Counted from the stretch's first letter, positions 44,709-57,957 are shown. The stretch: 64,000 nucleotides of DNA from Obelidium mucronatum (GCA_025765595.1 JAIVFH010000075.1:62001-126000), one strand, 5' to 3'. The notes: generated by a model from the letters alone, not told the origin. Made by a program: numbers and translations.

Positions 44709-46757
44709 ATGTCCTTCCTCCCACCAGTCAACAGGTCACTCACGACACTGACGGCGGAAGCAAAGTCAAACTTTTCACGAACAGTTCCACTTGTTGCATT
44801 GCGAGTTCCAGCCTCTGTTTGCAATCGGGCCATGCAGGTTCTCCCTCCTCATCTGCTTGACATCCCCCGGTTAGTTATGGCTGCTTGTGTCAAAAGACGT
44901 TTTCATCTCCCGTCGCAACAAGATTTCTGATTATTTTTCGTCTTTGTGTGATGTCTTGGGCTTCTTCAGTTTGAGGAGTATTGTCCCTGACGTTCAAGGA
45001 GATTCAGCAACCACAAAACAGACACGACTTATCTTGTTGAACCACAACATAACCTGTAAGATCCAAGCAATATATTTCGCGTCATTATCAGCATTCGAAT
45101 GGATATTCTGCAATCTGTGCTGATAACGAAATATGTAGTCTGGATTCGATACATTTTCATTAATGGTGGTTAACTTTCAGCGTCTGAGTCGTTGCCATCG
45201 AAGGTCAAAGAATTTGTGGAATCGCACAATGCCGAAGTTATCTCTGATTACCCCTTAAAGTTGGATTACGAATATTGGACGGCAGGTTGAAAGTCAACTT
45301 TTGGTATTCTTGTCGTTGCTGACCTTTGCGTCACGAAGATCAAATATTGCGGTCAATTTTACCAGAAGAGCTGAATATTCCGAGTTCGTTTGAATTGATT
45401 GGTCATATCGGTAAGTGCTTCTTTCTTACAATTTAGTCCAGTTGTTTAACCAATGTCTCAGCTCACATGAATCTTCGAAGTGAATATTTACCCTACAAGA
45501 GAATTGTTGGAGAAGTAATTTTGGATGTGAGCATCTTTTCTTTATTTGAATGCAGCACTAATCTTGCCCAAGAAAAACCAATATGTCCGGACAGTCGTGA
45601 ACAAGACGGACTCAATTGACCACACTTTTCGGTTCTTTAAAATGGAGCTTTTAGCGGGAGAAGATGATTTATTGGCTGAATTGGTTGGTTTTTTGGAATT
45701 TTCGAATTCAACGATATTTACGGCGTTTTAGAAAGAAAGCAACTGCAAGTTCAAATTCGATTTTTCTCGGGTGTACTGGAACTCTTGTCTTCAAACAGAG
45801 CATGACCGAATTGTGTCTCATTTATTTGCTAAAAACCAACTGGTTTGTGATGTGATGGCAGGAGTGGGTCCTTTCGCACTACCTGCAGCCAAAAATCGAG
45901 AATGTACCGTTTTTGCGAATGATTTGAATCCAGAGAGCTTCAAATGGTTGGGTGTGAACGTTACTGGCAACAAAGTATGGACCATCTTCCTCAGCCGGCA
46001 CCAACTAACCGCTTTGGCTAAAACAGCTAAATCACTTAGTACGCGCTTATAACATGGATGGTCGAGATTTTATCACACAGAGTCTTTTGGATCTGAATAA
46101 TCCTGAAATAATGGCGGAAATGAACAGCAAGACACCTATCCCGTCATCACATCGTTCCAGCAAGAAGAAAGTTGCTGAAAAGAAGGCAGATGCAAATTCA
46201 GTTGTAAAGCCAGCCATCACTGTTGATCATGCCGCGACGCAATTCAGAATATTTCACCACTATGTCATGAACCTTCCAGCGACTGCTTTAGAGTTTTTGG
46301 GTTGGTTTTGATATAGAAACCGTTCCAAAAGCTTTTTTCTGATTTTGTCTATACCCTAGACGCCTTTCGAGGTCTTTTGTACGAGCGGGAAGCCGATGTG
46401 GCTGTTGCTGATCTTCCCATCATCCACTGTCACTGTTTTTCCACGGATATGGACAATCTGGAAGGCGATGTTTGGAAGGTAAGGACGATCATTCTAAATT
46501 CAACCCTACTTAAGAAAACCAGCGAGCGGAAACCCACCTTGGATTCAAAATTCCTCAAGAAAACATTATTAAAATACATCGCGTACGTGATGTTGCCCCC
46601 AAAAAGGAAATGCTGTGTATTTCCTTCCGGCTGCCTGCTGAAGCTGCGTTTGCAAAACCAACCAGGTAGTGAGTAGATAAAATAGTGTAACGCATTCCTA
46701 TTTCTTATCTCTTGCCTTAGAATTGAAAAACGGAAATTCGAAGAAGTGGATGATTAG
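44709..46757 (+). CDS. TRM5: tRNA (guanine-37-N1)-methyltransferase Trm5
   Basis: Chosen start ATG 44709 ([14 protein letters not shown]); an in-frame ATG at 44643 would add 22 residues and could give an alternative form. Stop TAG 46755-46757; about nine exons. The N-terminal D1 region reads [18 protein letters not shown] and [12 protein letters not shown]. Then come [31 protein letters not shown] (the conserved HxNLR substrate motif) and [18 protein letters not shown]. The Rossmann fold has SAM motif [37 protein letters not shown] and the [13 protein letters not shown] active-site motif. A Lys-rich insertion lies before [16 protein letters not shown]. Trm5 makes m1G37 in tRNAs reading CNN and prevents +1 frameshifting; it works in nucleus and mitochondria. 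It follows the synthase gene by 94 bp on the same strand. Confidence 0.93.
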
Positions 46758-46936
46758 ACGTCTGTAGTTTATTGTGGCTGTGTATCTTGGGGCGGAGTGA
46801 ATTTTTCTTATTATTTGCTGTTATCAAAAACGGGAAGAAGAGAGGAGATAGAATAAGTAAAAAAAATTTGGGATTTAAAAGGTCTTTGTCCAATACTGGT
46901 GAAAATTTTTCGATAGGAAAAATTTTTCTCCTTTTT

Positions 46937-48367
46937 TTAGAATATGAATTCCCCTTCACTAGTGTCTGGGACGAACAGCTCATATTCACTGTGTTTGCAT
47001 CTGAAGGAAAAAGACGGTGTTGCCTCTTTGCTGTAGTACATGCTCGGTGAGTAGTGACCTGGACCAGGCGTTGGACCTTGCACCAATGCCCCATTTGCCG
47101 TATGAATCTCGTAATTATCTACATATATAAATATAAGATACATAAGTCTTAACCAATTATTCTGTTCTTTGGTTACCTTTAAGACCGGAGAATGGACTTT
47201 CGGCAGTCTCATGATGCCATCTACTTCCCAATGAATACGCAGGCGCAGATTTTTTGATCTTTGATGGGTTGAGTGCTGCATAAGCTGCCGGTCCTGGAGA
47301 GAAGGATTCCACTTGTTGCAACATGATTACTTTTAACAAACTTCAACTATCAAGAAAAAATGCCGCATACATTTCATTGGTCGTGGTGGCTTGATCGTGT
47401 ATGCAGCTGCGGCGGGCATCGTGATTGCAGGATGTAATCCTAATGTTGAGCTGATCGAATCTATTTTTTGTTGTTTCAGAACGGCTAACGAAAACACCAT
47501 CATATGTTGCATTACATTCGGCGGGTCCAGGATTAATGTTCACTGCAGTTAAATATGTTAGTTGGTTCAGTCATAGGTTTTTTTTTGAGTGTTAAGGGAA
47601 GGTTCAAACTAACGTTTCTCGTTGTTTCTCCGTCCTCCCATACTGTAAGCAGGAGCCTTTGGTTCTTTAGTTGGAATATATGTTGGATTGTATTTTCCTG
47701 GGCCTGTTTTTATTTTTCTGATAGGTTAGCTCATAACTTAAATCGAGTATCAAACAAACCTGGAGTATCAGCATCGCCAATGTCGCCAGCCTTGCCCTCC
47801 TCTCCCCCTTCGCCTACACAGCATTCATCAAAAAGAATTAATATAATAAATGATCGAGAATTATCAAATATTCATGCCTTCTTGACCCCCTTTCTTGAAC
47901 CCTCCCTGCAGAGAAAACGCTGGCCCTTTTGATGCACCAGTTCGAGTTGTTTGTGGGAAAAACGCATTGGGGCCTGGCGTCTCGCTCGCAGCATTTTCTA
48001 TAGGACATCAAAAAGTTAGTCGCCTTCCGTGAAATCATTTCTGTTTTTTGTTGGCTAACGTTTCTCGTAATTTAGTTTAATCCCAAATGAGTATGCAGGC
48101 GCCCGCTTCCCGGTTTTTGCGTTTAATCCAATGGTTCTTGAAGAAAGGTTTCGGGATTAGCACGACTTTGACGAGAAATGCAAGAATAGACTCACGAAGG
48201 CAAAGTGTACGCTGCTGGTCCTGGGCCTGAATATGAAAATTAAAAAGCAACCGTTACCATAACAATAGAATAATAAAAACAACAAAGGTTTAAAGGAAGT
48301 AACCTTTTGAACGCGCCGCGATTGGAATCTCTTTTCCATTTCCAGGAAGTTTGGGAAGTTCAGTCAT
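46937..48367 (-). CDS. Sperm-tail PG-rich repeat protein (ODF3/SHIPPO-like)
   Basis: Start ATG 48367-48365 (MTELPKLPGNGKEIPIAAR), stop at 46937; about seven short exons. Repeats of the STPGR class recur once or twice per exon: GPGPAAYTLPS, APAYSFG, TPGPNAFFPQT, GPAFSLQG, GPGKYNPTY, APAYSMGGR, INPGPAECNAT, SPGPAAYAALNP, APAYSLGSRWHHE, TPGPGHYSPSMY. In animals and protists such proteins line the lumen or doublets of motile flagella (microtubule inner proteins of the CIMAP group). Its presence suggests that the organism builds a motile flagellum, for example in zoospores. Convergent with TRM5 (180 bp between stops). The exact paralogue cannot be named from the repeats alone. Confidence 0.85.
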
Positions 48368-48431
48368 TATCTAGTCTGACTTTTAAAACAGGGTCTGAGA
48401 ATAGTGTGCGTGTAGTTTGAAGATACGGCGT
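48368..48431. promoter_or_regulatory. Short spacer between STPGR gene and an unrecognised gene
   Basis: 64 bp between divergent predicted starts. No specific motif recognised. Confidence 0.35.
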
Positions 48432-48965
48432 ATGATGATAAAAAGACGAGTAGCAACGACATTCCAGGACGAAGTTGTTGTGAACAATGGAGACATGATG
48501 GGGGCAATGTTATTTTGGAGTTCAATCGAGTTAGAATCATATCTTTCAGAAAAAAATATGCAATATAAGGCTATCGATTCGATTGTTGCTGATATTGCAA
48601 TGGACTGTGGGATTCGTGCCTCCATGTCACTGTGTAAATCTCCAGATACAAGTCCTCTTATCCTTTGTGTACCGACAGACAAGACTTTGTTCTCGTACTA
48701 ACCGCTGATTCTGATAATAAGCACTTGGAGAACTTGTGGTTGTGGTTGCTTGCAAGAGAGCAGATTGGCTGTGGGGTACTCAGATTGAAGGAATTTTTCA
48801 AAGAGAGCAACAAAGGGATCAACAATCGTTTCCTCAAGGAAGGTAAAGCAATTCAAAAAAAAAAAACGAATAGTTCAAACAAATATATCGTCACTCCCGC
48901 CAGTTTCCTTATTCCGAACATGGATAACAAGAATCGTTAACCATCACATGACCAAAATTTCTTGA
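48432..48965 (+). CDS. Unrecognised small three-exon gene
   Basis: Proposed model: ATG 48432, first exon to about 48671 (ending SPLILC), a 53-nt intron GTACCG...ATAATAAG holding a perfect TACTAAC branch-point string, exon 2 (HLENLWLWLLAREQIGCG, LRLKEFFKESNKGINN), a second intron from the GTAAAG at about 48842 to CCGCCAG, and exon 3 ending MTKIS at TGA 48963-48965. The product would have about 140 residues with no signal peptide or obvious transmembrane helix; the first exon has a helical look (FWSSIELESYLSEKN). I do not recognise a family. The model depends on two unverified introns; reading the exons separately leaves two short frames. Confidence 0.45.
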
Positions 48966-49180
48966 ACCTCCAAGTTAAGAATTGTTTTCGCAGAATAGAA
49001 TTCATTGCCAAGTGCCAGAAAAAGGTGGAAAAAAGTAATGCTATGAACTGTAATTATGATATGACCTGTTTTTGCTTTGTTTTCCATTGTCTTTGTGCCA
49101 GAGCTTCCAGAAACACCTGAAAACAAAAGACAAAGAATAGCAACACAATCCCGTTGACACAATCCTCTTATTTGACAGAA

Positions 49181-50280
<1,100 letters not shown>

Positions 50281-50572
50281 ACAACAGCAGGTGGCCCTAG
50301 ATAAATTATATGTGTGTGTGTGTTTCACCTCATCTATTTATTCTTCTTTTTTTATTCGGGGGGGTTTTTGTAGTGTGGTACCCTTTTTTGGGGTGTGTGT
50401 GCTTGAGAGAGTGTGATTGACCAGGGCTATTATTGACCATCGCGTGAAAAAAAAAACATACGATCCTTCCTTTGAATTTATCAAAATATATCAATCCTGT
50501 TATCAATACATAATAATACTCTTTCCTTCTCTCTTGAAAAATATTTTTAATTCTTTGTGAAGGGGATCAACA

Positions 50573-51252
50573 ATGCAAGTGTCCAGCCAACCAGGTCCTA
50601 CCACGGCGCCATCGTCTACGGCTACCGCTGGATCCAGCGCCACAGCAGCCCCTGCCTCACAGCAAAAAGTACACGTTGCTAAAGAGATTCTACACGTCTT
50701 TGAAGAGTATAAGGTTGGAGTCAAACCCAACTCGTTCATTGTCATCACTGGAACCACCGCCGAAGCGGGATCAAAATACCCCCCCAACACGTTCAGATTA
50801 TGTCTTATTGAGGACGTGTGGCTGACTATTCATCTCAACTCCAGTGGATACCTGGTGAGAATTTTGTTTTTACATATGATATGTTATATTCTATTTTTTT
50901 CTTTCTTTCACCTCGCGACTTCCGCTTGTTCGCGTGATGTTCGCATCTCATTATGCGATATATATACCTTTTTTTTGTACCTTTTTTTCTTTTTAGTGTG
51001 TATGTGTGGCTTAGCTTTCTCTTTTACAAACAGATCTTGAAAGCAGAAGCAGATCCAAATCCTACAAACCCAGCAGCCACGAAATATGCAATCAGTGAAA
51101 CGCGCCCTCACATTCAAGCGCCGTTTGAAAGTATGGACGGACTCTTGAATTCTGTGTCTGGGGAATACCGAAACAGGTTCCAAGAGCGACTTTGTCATAA
51201 ATTGGAAAAAGTAGTAAAGGAGAGAGAGAAGGAAGGAAAATCAGAACAATAG
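50573..51252 (+). CDS. GSKIP: GSKIP-domain protein
   Basis: Two exons, 50573-50854 and 51034-51252, separated by a 179-nt intron, encode 166 residues. The first about 30 residues are Ala/Ser/Thr-rich. The rest fits the GSKIP domain (formerly DUF727): VHVAKEILHVFEEY, RLCLIEDVWLTIHLNSSGYL joined to ILKAEA, then the best conserved C-terminal block IQAPFESMDGLLNSVSGEYR and FQERLCHKLEKV. Animal GSKIP binds GSK3beta and PKA regulatory subunits through these two regions; the same fold occurs inside the CLU/TIF31 proteins. The protein ends in a charged helix (KEREKEGKSEQ). I recognise the C-terminal block with fair confidence; partner binding here is inference. Confidence 0.7.
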
Positions 51253-51444
51253 ATTGGTTGGGGGGGAGGAGGAGATTTTTTGTCTGCGTTTTGAGGTTTT
51301 TTTTTTTGGGAGTCTTTCAGCGTGTTTTTTTTTTGTTTTTTTTTGTTTCCTTTACTCTTGTTATCACATCTCCATATTCATCATAAATCCAAGGATTTTA
51401 ACAAAGATTTCTTGTACTGTGATGCAAAACAAAAATAATAGACA

Positions 51445-51726
51445 TTAACAAGTGAGTGGAGGAAAATGCTCAAGCAGAAACAATACCTGTTTGACAGCAC
51501 CATCTCCGTCCCCAATTGCGCCACTGAAGGACTTCAACTTTCCATCCGCACAAATCCACACATCGTTACAAACAGCGTCCAAGAATCGCTCATCGTGGGA
51601 AATAACAGCAACACCTCCTTTGAATTCACGAAGAGCGAGGGCCAAAGCATCAATACTATCCATATCCAAGTGATCTATCAAAAGAAAAATATATTCGTTA
51701 ATCTTCCCCCGAACCTCACAAAATAT

Positions 51727-51821
<95 letters not shown>

Positions 51822-54357
51822 CATGGTAGTTCCAACAACTCAACTGGTAGGTTCATCGAGAATCAAAACATGTGGATTAGTCAGACTCATGGCAGCAAAG
51901 ACAACACGACTCTTTTGTCCTCCAGACAGAGTTCCAATCGGCTGCAACGCAGTTGTCCCAGTCAACCCAAATCTTCCCAACACGCGACGGTATTCTTCTT
52001 CCGTCTTTCCAGGGAATTTGGCCGTCAAAAATTGGACAGATGAAACTGCCAAGTCGATTTGGTCGACATGGTGTTGAGAAAAGAGACCCAACCGAAGTCT
52101 TCCGTGGCGATGACAAATTCCGGTTGTTGGTGTATGCTGTCCAGTCAAGAGGTAGATCATGGTGGATTTGCCTGTTGGGGGGGTTGGTTTTAGCATCGAA
52201 AAAAAAGGAAATACTCAGAATTGTTAAAAAAAAAAAGGATTCACCGGCTCCGTTAGGTCCAACAATGGCAATCTTGCTATCCATTTGTAAATCAAAACTA
52301 ATGGAGCTCAAGATCGTTCGTGTTGTTCCTGGATATGCAAATGTAACTTCGTCCATTTGCAAGATTGGTGGAGACAGTTTTTCTGGTTCGGGGAATCTAA
52401 AGTACAAATCCTTTGATTCTCCTTCACCCAATCCATCCATATCGTCTTTTGGCGGGGCAATTAGCTCTGGCAGTTTCTCCAGGATTTTGATTTTACTCTG
52501 CGCTTGTGCTGAGGTGTGTATGTGTGTGTGTTTTTTTTTGCAGTTAGTAAATGAAACCGAAGCCTATCCGTTTTACCTGCGCGATTCGCATTATATCTCC
52601 ATCGATCAATAAATGCCTGCAAATGCTGACGATATTGCAATTGTGCTTCATATTCACGAATCTGATTCTTTCGGCGTTCCGCTCGGGCAGAAATATAACT
52701 CGTAAAGTTACCCTTGTAATAGTCCAAAACACCATTGTGCAAGTGGAAAATATCAGTTGTGACCGCGTCCAGGAAGGAGCGATCGTGGGAAACAACGAGA
52801 AGAGTAGCAGACCAGTTTTGGAAGTAATTTTCAAGCCACACAACGGCTGGGAAACTTGAAAAAGAAGAAAAATCAATACAGATCTTCACTCCGAAAAAAA
52901 AGAAGTCCAATGGCGACGTACTCGAGGTAGTTGGTGACTTCATCGGCAAGAAGCAAGTCTGGCCGGCAAAACAGAGCGCGAGCAAGTGCCAGACGCTGCA
53001 ACATAATCAGAAAATGAAACAATAAAACCGGTATAAGTCAAGTTACCATTCTCCAACCACCAGAGAAAGTCTTTGTTGCTGCTTTTTGCTGAGCCGGAGA
53101 GAATCCAAGACCATTCAAAATCAAAGAAGCCCTGGAAGAAACAGCATTAGTTTGCAGCCATTGAAAATAAAACGAAAATCCTAATACCTTGATTCTGCCT
53201 TGTCTGATTCAATCTCTTCCAATTTCAAGTACACATTCTTCAACTTTTCAGCCGCAGCTGTCGCTTCTTCTGGTGAAATAGATGTCCTTGCCAATGTGGC
53301 ATTGAGGGCTTTTTCGTCGGCCAAAAGGGCTTCACGTTCCAAATCAGCTTGGAGAACAGATTGGATAGCTTCAGTGTCACCCCCAGCAATCTAATCGAAA
53401 ATTGGCCATGAGCAAAAAACCAACAACTCAGCAATCTCGATCGTATTCAAACCTCTTGTTCAACGTGGAGAATACGAATATGACTGGGCAACTGCAACTC
53501 TCCATGGGCAATAGCTCTCAAAAGCGTGGACTTTCCGATACCATTCTTTCCAACAAGACCATATCTGCGACCATAAGTCATACTTAAATCGGCATTGGTA
53601 AGAATTTTTTTTCCAGCAAAGTGAATGTCAAAGTTTTCAATACGGATATCCTTTGAAGCACTTGTAGCAGACGAAGAAGACTTCATTTGATTGACAATCA
53701 TTGCAGGTTTGACATTGGGGTTCCAAACAGGAATTTCGTAGAGATCGCCCTTGGCGCCGCGTTCTTCACGTTTTGAAGCAAGTTTCATTTCAGCCTTTCT
53801 AAGTTTCTTTTGATCAACTATTGGAGGGGATACAAAGGAGGGTTACAAAATAACTTATTGAAATACGCCAAGAACTAATAGGGTATTACCTGTTGATGAC
53901 TGCGGACCATTCTTTGACTGCAGATGCGCAAGATCAACACTTTTGGCTCCCGTACCCATACCAAGAGCAGCAAGAGTAGTAGATGCATTCGAAACGCCAT
54001 GAGCATCGGCATTTGAGGCAATGTTAACCGATTGGTCGAGTCTACGGGCTGAGTTGACTTGAAGTAAGCGTCCAGGTCAACCAGTCTCAGCAGAAACCCA
54101 CCATCCGAGCTGCCGTTTCCTTCGCTGTCTTCTGAGCCAATTTCACGCGCCAACTTCTCACAGAGCGCCTTTGCTTGCGCCGAAGTGATGTTGTTTGTTG
54201 AGTCTTCGAGCAGCGGACCCAGAAACTCCCTCAGTCCCGCGGTGCTGAGATCGTTTCCTGCGCCTGGCTCAAAGTAGCCCAGGGCATATTCAAGCGTGTC
54301 AGCATCCATCGACGGACATGCGGCAGCGAGCAATCGCTTTGCAGCTTCCGCTTCCAT
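51445..54357 (-). CDS. GCN20: ABC-F ATPase of the Gcn20/ABCF3 group
   Basis: Start ATG 54357-54355 (MEAEAAKRLLAAACPSMDAD). Exon 1 probably ends GSSDG and joins RRLDQSVNIASN through a 53-nt intron. Then come the KKLRKAEMKLASKREER linker, ABC1 (RIENFDIHFAGKKIL, Walker A GKNGIGKST, HVEQEV, signature FSGGW, Walker B region LLLADEVTNYLD, SHDRSFLDAV), the ABC-F linker (REYEAQLQYRQHLQAFIDRW, RYNANRA) and ABC2 (Walker A GPNGAG joined to KSTMIYLL, LGLFSQHHVDQ, LSGGQKSRV, LDEPTNHLDMDSID, ISHDERFLDAV). Gcn20 binds Gcn1 on stalled ribosomes and supports Gcn2 activation. The first domain has Val where Pro is usual in DEPTN. The true C-terminus may be a further small exon, since CAG-GTATTG near 51485 could be a donor. 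Confidence 0.93.
51728..51818 (+). repeat. (CA)45 microsatellite in a GCN20/ABCF3 intron
   Basis: Ninety-one bases of perfect CA on the plus strand, (GT)n on the sense strand. It lies between the exons encoding LDEPT and NHLDMDSID of the second ATPase domain. Confidence 0.95.
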
Positions 54358-54401
54358 CTTTATTTTATTTTCAACAAAAAGAAAAATTAAACGCACGACA
54401 G
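54358..54401. promoter_or_regulatory. Short shared promoter of GCN20/ABCF3 and RAP1GDS1
   Basis: A 44-bp A/T-rich spacer lies between two GC-rich coding starts. It contains TTTATTTTATTTT on the plus strand, like the CTR9/NBAS spacer. Confidence 0.5.
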
Positions 54402-57400
54402 ATGATCGACCTCGAGCAGCAGCCCGCGAACGGTGAGATTTCGCCGTGTTTCGACGCGCACTGACCACGCGTCTTTTTCTTGTGTAGATGAGCAGCGCCT
54501 CGCGCTGGCGACCAGCGGCGCGCTGGCCGAGCTGGCGGCGCTGCTCGAAGCGGACAGCGGCGCAAGCGCAAGCGCAAGCAAGGCCGCGCGGCTCGTGGCT
54601 GAAATCGCGAAATGCGGTTTGTGTTTTGTGTTTTGCGTTTTGTGTTTTGTGTTTTGGTTTCCAACTTAACTGTTTCGAAGAGGAGACGCGGAAGCCGCTG
54701 ATGGAAGCCGGCCTGCTGCGGCCGCTGGCGGCGCTGCTCCACGCCGCAAACACAAACACGGCCGACACTGAGCTGGCCGTGCAGATCCTGCGCGCCCTCG
54801 GGAACATGTGCTACGACAACGGTTCGCTGCGACTGAGCGTGTGCGGTGGTGCTGATCTGTGCTTGTTTTAGAGGACAATCGCGATGCGCTGCTCGACATT
54901 CCAAATGGAATCCAGGCCGTTGCTTCATGTCTCGACTCGGATGATACACGGTTGCTGCAGATTGCTTGTGGGGCCCTCCTCAATATTTCAATGGATAATG
55001 GTCTCTTCTGTGCCAATAATCCTTTTGCTCGTTTTATTAAATCTCTGCACACCATTCTTTTTTTGTAGAATCGGTTCAGGTTCAGGCTATTGCCGCCGAT
55101 GGAGTGAAAAGGCTTCTCAGGATCGTGAAACTCTCGACCAATGAGAATTCTGACCCGAAATACGCATCTTTGGCGTCCTCGTCAATTTCTGCTCTATCGA
55201 ATCTTTTGGAAGTGGGTATGTTTCCGAATAATAGGGTGGCATGGGATAACAAGTGTTTATTTGATTCAACCATGAATGTAATCTCTTAGAACCTGGAATC
55301 AAAGACTTGCTCGCTCAGGATGGCCTTGTGTCGTTTTTCCACATTCTCAAAATGAAACACCAAATTCTGATGAATCAATCGGTGGACAAGGATTCGTTTA
55401 TCAACGCGTTGGAGATTTTGGATACGGTTGTCACGGCTCTAGAACTTGTTGGGGAAAATGGTAGAATGCTCTTCTTTCACCCATTTTTTTTTGTTGTCAG
55501 CGACAGCGTGACACCTTCCCCTCGTTGAGAGAGACCCAAGCGAAATTACACCCTCTATAAATTACTCTCTTTCCAGCCTTAACCCTTTTAAAAAATATTC
55601 AACAGATACTGTCCAGCGCGTTATTGTGTCTCAAGACTTGCTCGGCATTCTTTTGGATTTCGTGGACCATAGGCCAACATATGTATTGCCAGAACCTGAA
55701 GAAGATGAAGATTCTCACCCAAGTTATATTGAAATCCGAAAGCGTATTTCTAGAATTGTGACTTTAGTAACAATGAACGGTAAGTGTTGATGTGGTATGT
55801 GTGTGTTGCCATTGCCGCATTTCTAATTTTACATTCGACAGATTCCAACATGACTGACATTCCAAAGCACGCAGACGTCATGGCCAGATTCAAGCAATGG
55901 ATGACACTGGGTCTTCACACTGGAAAGGAGCTGGAAGAAGATGAAATCCGCATGTCTGGAGCACTGTGTATGGGAAATCTGTCTCGCAGCGACGAAGCAT
56001 GTGCGGCTCTAATTAATCAACATGGGGTTGCGGTTGCTCTTTTGGCTTTGTTGGGATTGGAAGTAGAACGGGTGAAGGCTGGCACTCTTGCTATGGCAGA
56101 AGGTGGCGATGGTGCACAACTAGCTGTGAATGACATCAAGAGTTGTGTTAAAGTCGTTCATGCTGTAGTTGGTGCTTTTAAAAATCTGACCATTGCTGGT
56201 TTGTTTTGATTTTTTTTATCTTCCTTGTAACTTGGACAAAAATTCAAATCATGTTGTCTTTTAGTGGCTGATAGAAAGTCGTTGGGAGCCCTTGGAATTA
56301 TTAAGCCGATCGCATCATTGCTAGACATTGAAGTCATGAAGCCGGTTCACTTTGGCTGTATTGGTGTTCTCAAAAATTTGTGTTCAGGAAGCGGAAATGG
56401 TATTGCTCCACCCTCATTTTTGTTTTGATCTTGCATCTAACTGTATTTTGTGATCTAATTTTTTTTTTTTAGAATTGAATGCATATCGTATTATTACAGG
56501 TCTGGATGTGACTTCAGAAGATCAAAAGGCTGCAAAATTGAGTGCTGCTTCCATCACACCACAATCCAAAACTCCTCTCAACAAATTGATAAAGTACATC
56601 TGGAAAGCAACTGGGGATAATATGACGGGAGTTAGAAATGAGGGTGGCCGAGTAATTGTGAACCTAGTTCGTACTTGCCATCTTGCAGGAGGTGATTTTT
56701 GTGGCATTGGCAGGTGGCCGACTTCGATTTTTTCTTAAACCTCTCACCATATCAGCTCCTCATTTGATCAAAGTAATTTTGGATGCCAATGGAATCACGC
56801 CTTTGGTGCAGATTGTTACGGGAGCGCTTTTGACGCGGGTGAATGAAGACCAAGATCAAAGTGGAAGTCAACCTGAATTACACCATCACGTTCACTTTGA
56901 TGCGGTTCCATCGGATGGACAAGTTTTCCCAGTTGTTCAAAACGAGGGACTTGTTGCATTGATTTTGACGGCCAACGGTAGTAAATTCTGTTTTTCCTTG
57001 AAATTGATTCTGTTTTGTTGAACTCCACCCTTGCCATCAGCACTATCCACGTCAATCCCAATTATCACGAAATATCATACGTCTTTGATTCCAGTTGCGA
57101 AAAAAATTCTTTTGAGTGGCCTTCCCCCACAGGAACAGTCTACAGAAGTTGTATCTGCAGCGGGAACGGGGCCACAGACTCCAACTTCTGAAGAAGTATT
57201 ATATTCTGACGAAGTTAAAGTGAATTGCTGTTTATTTTTGGGCGTGCTTGCCTCTGCTGATGGTAAAACTCCCCGCCTTTTTTTTTTTCTTCTTTTGCTG
57301 CCTGTCGTATTATTCAATTGAATTAATTTTTCAACTTTATATCAGAAATGTTCCGTAATTTGGCGACACCAGAAATTAGTCCAGTGCTGGAGAGATTGAC

Positions 57401-57659
57401 GAAATGGACTTCCGTGTCGAATTTGACTGTTGCAAGCGCGATATCGCAAAAGAGCGCATTGGCCTACCAAGAACAAGCTACACGAGGATCTGCCACGTCT
57501 GTCTTGTCGCGCACAAATACAAAAAGCGCTAAACGAGTTGTGAGTAACGAGAGTGGTGGTGGAAGTAGCGGCTTAAGTGGTCGTGTGTCTGTAGAAGATC
57601 TCAAGCTTGTTGAAGCTGTGAATCGGTTGAAGGGGGTGCTTGAAAAAACAAACACGTGA
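54402..57659 (+). CDS. RAP1GDS1: SmgGDS (RAP1GDS1) armadillo-repeat GTPase regulator
   Basis: Start ATG 54402 (MIDLEQQPAN), split from DEQRLALATSGALAELAALL by a 58-nt intron; about twelve exons to the stop at 57657-57659. Armadillo units are visible in order: RLVAEIAKC joined to EETRKPLMEAGLLRPLAALL; LQILRALGNMCYDN (as VQILRALGNMCYDN); LQIACGALLNISMDN; ISALSNLLEV; EDEIRMSGALCMGNLSRSDE, CAALINQHGVAVALLALLG; VVHAVVGAFKNLTIA; VHFGCIGVLKNLCSGS; GVRNEGGRVIVNLVRT. SmgGDS binds newly made and prenylated small GTPases with a basic tail (Rho, Rap) and promotes nucleotide exchange and trafficking. The C-terminus adds a Ser/Gly-rich stretch and a final Leu/Lys-rich helix. The first exons are very GC-rich. 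Confidence 0.9.
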
Positions 57660-57957
57660 TGGTGCGAGGGTAATCTGAATAAAAACACAAAGTATCATAT
57701 TCCTGTCATATTCCTCACCAATTATATATCAGCCAGTGTATATTAACACCATTGATTAATAAAATAAATTCAGAAAGAGACTTTATTGTTAGGCCTCCAA
57801 ACATTCAAGACTATTCTCTTGATCCCCACAACCACCACACAGAACAATAAATACTACACAAGGAAGAAAGAAAGATAGCGAAAGGGAACACTCCACTACC
57901 TCCACCCCCGCTCCAAACATAGCATTCACATTGAATCCAAACGAAAAAAAAGTTAAT

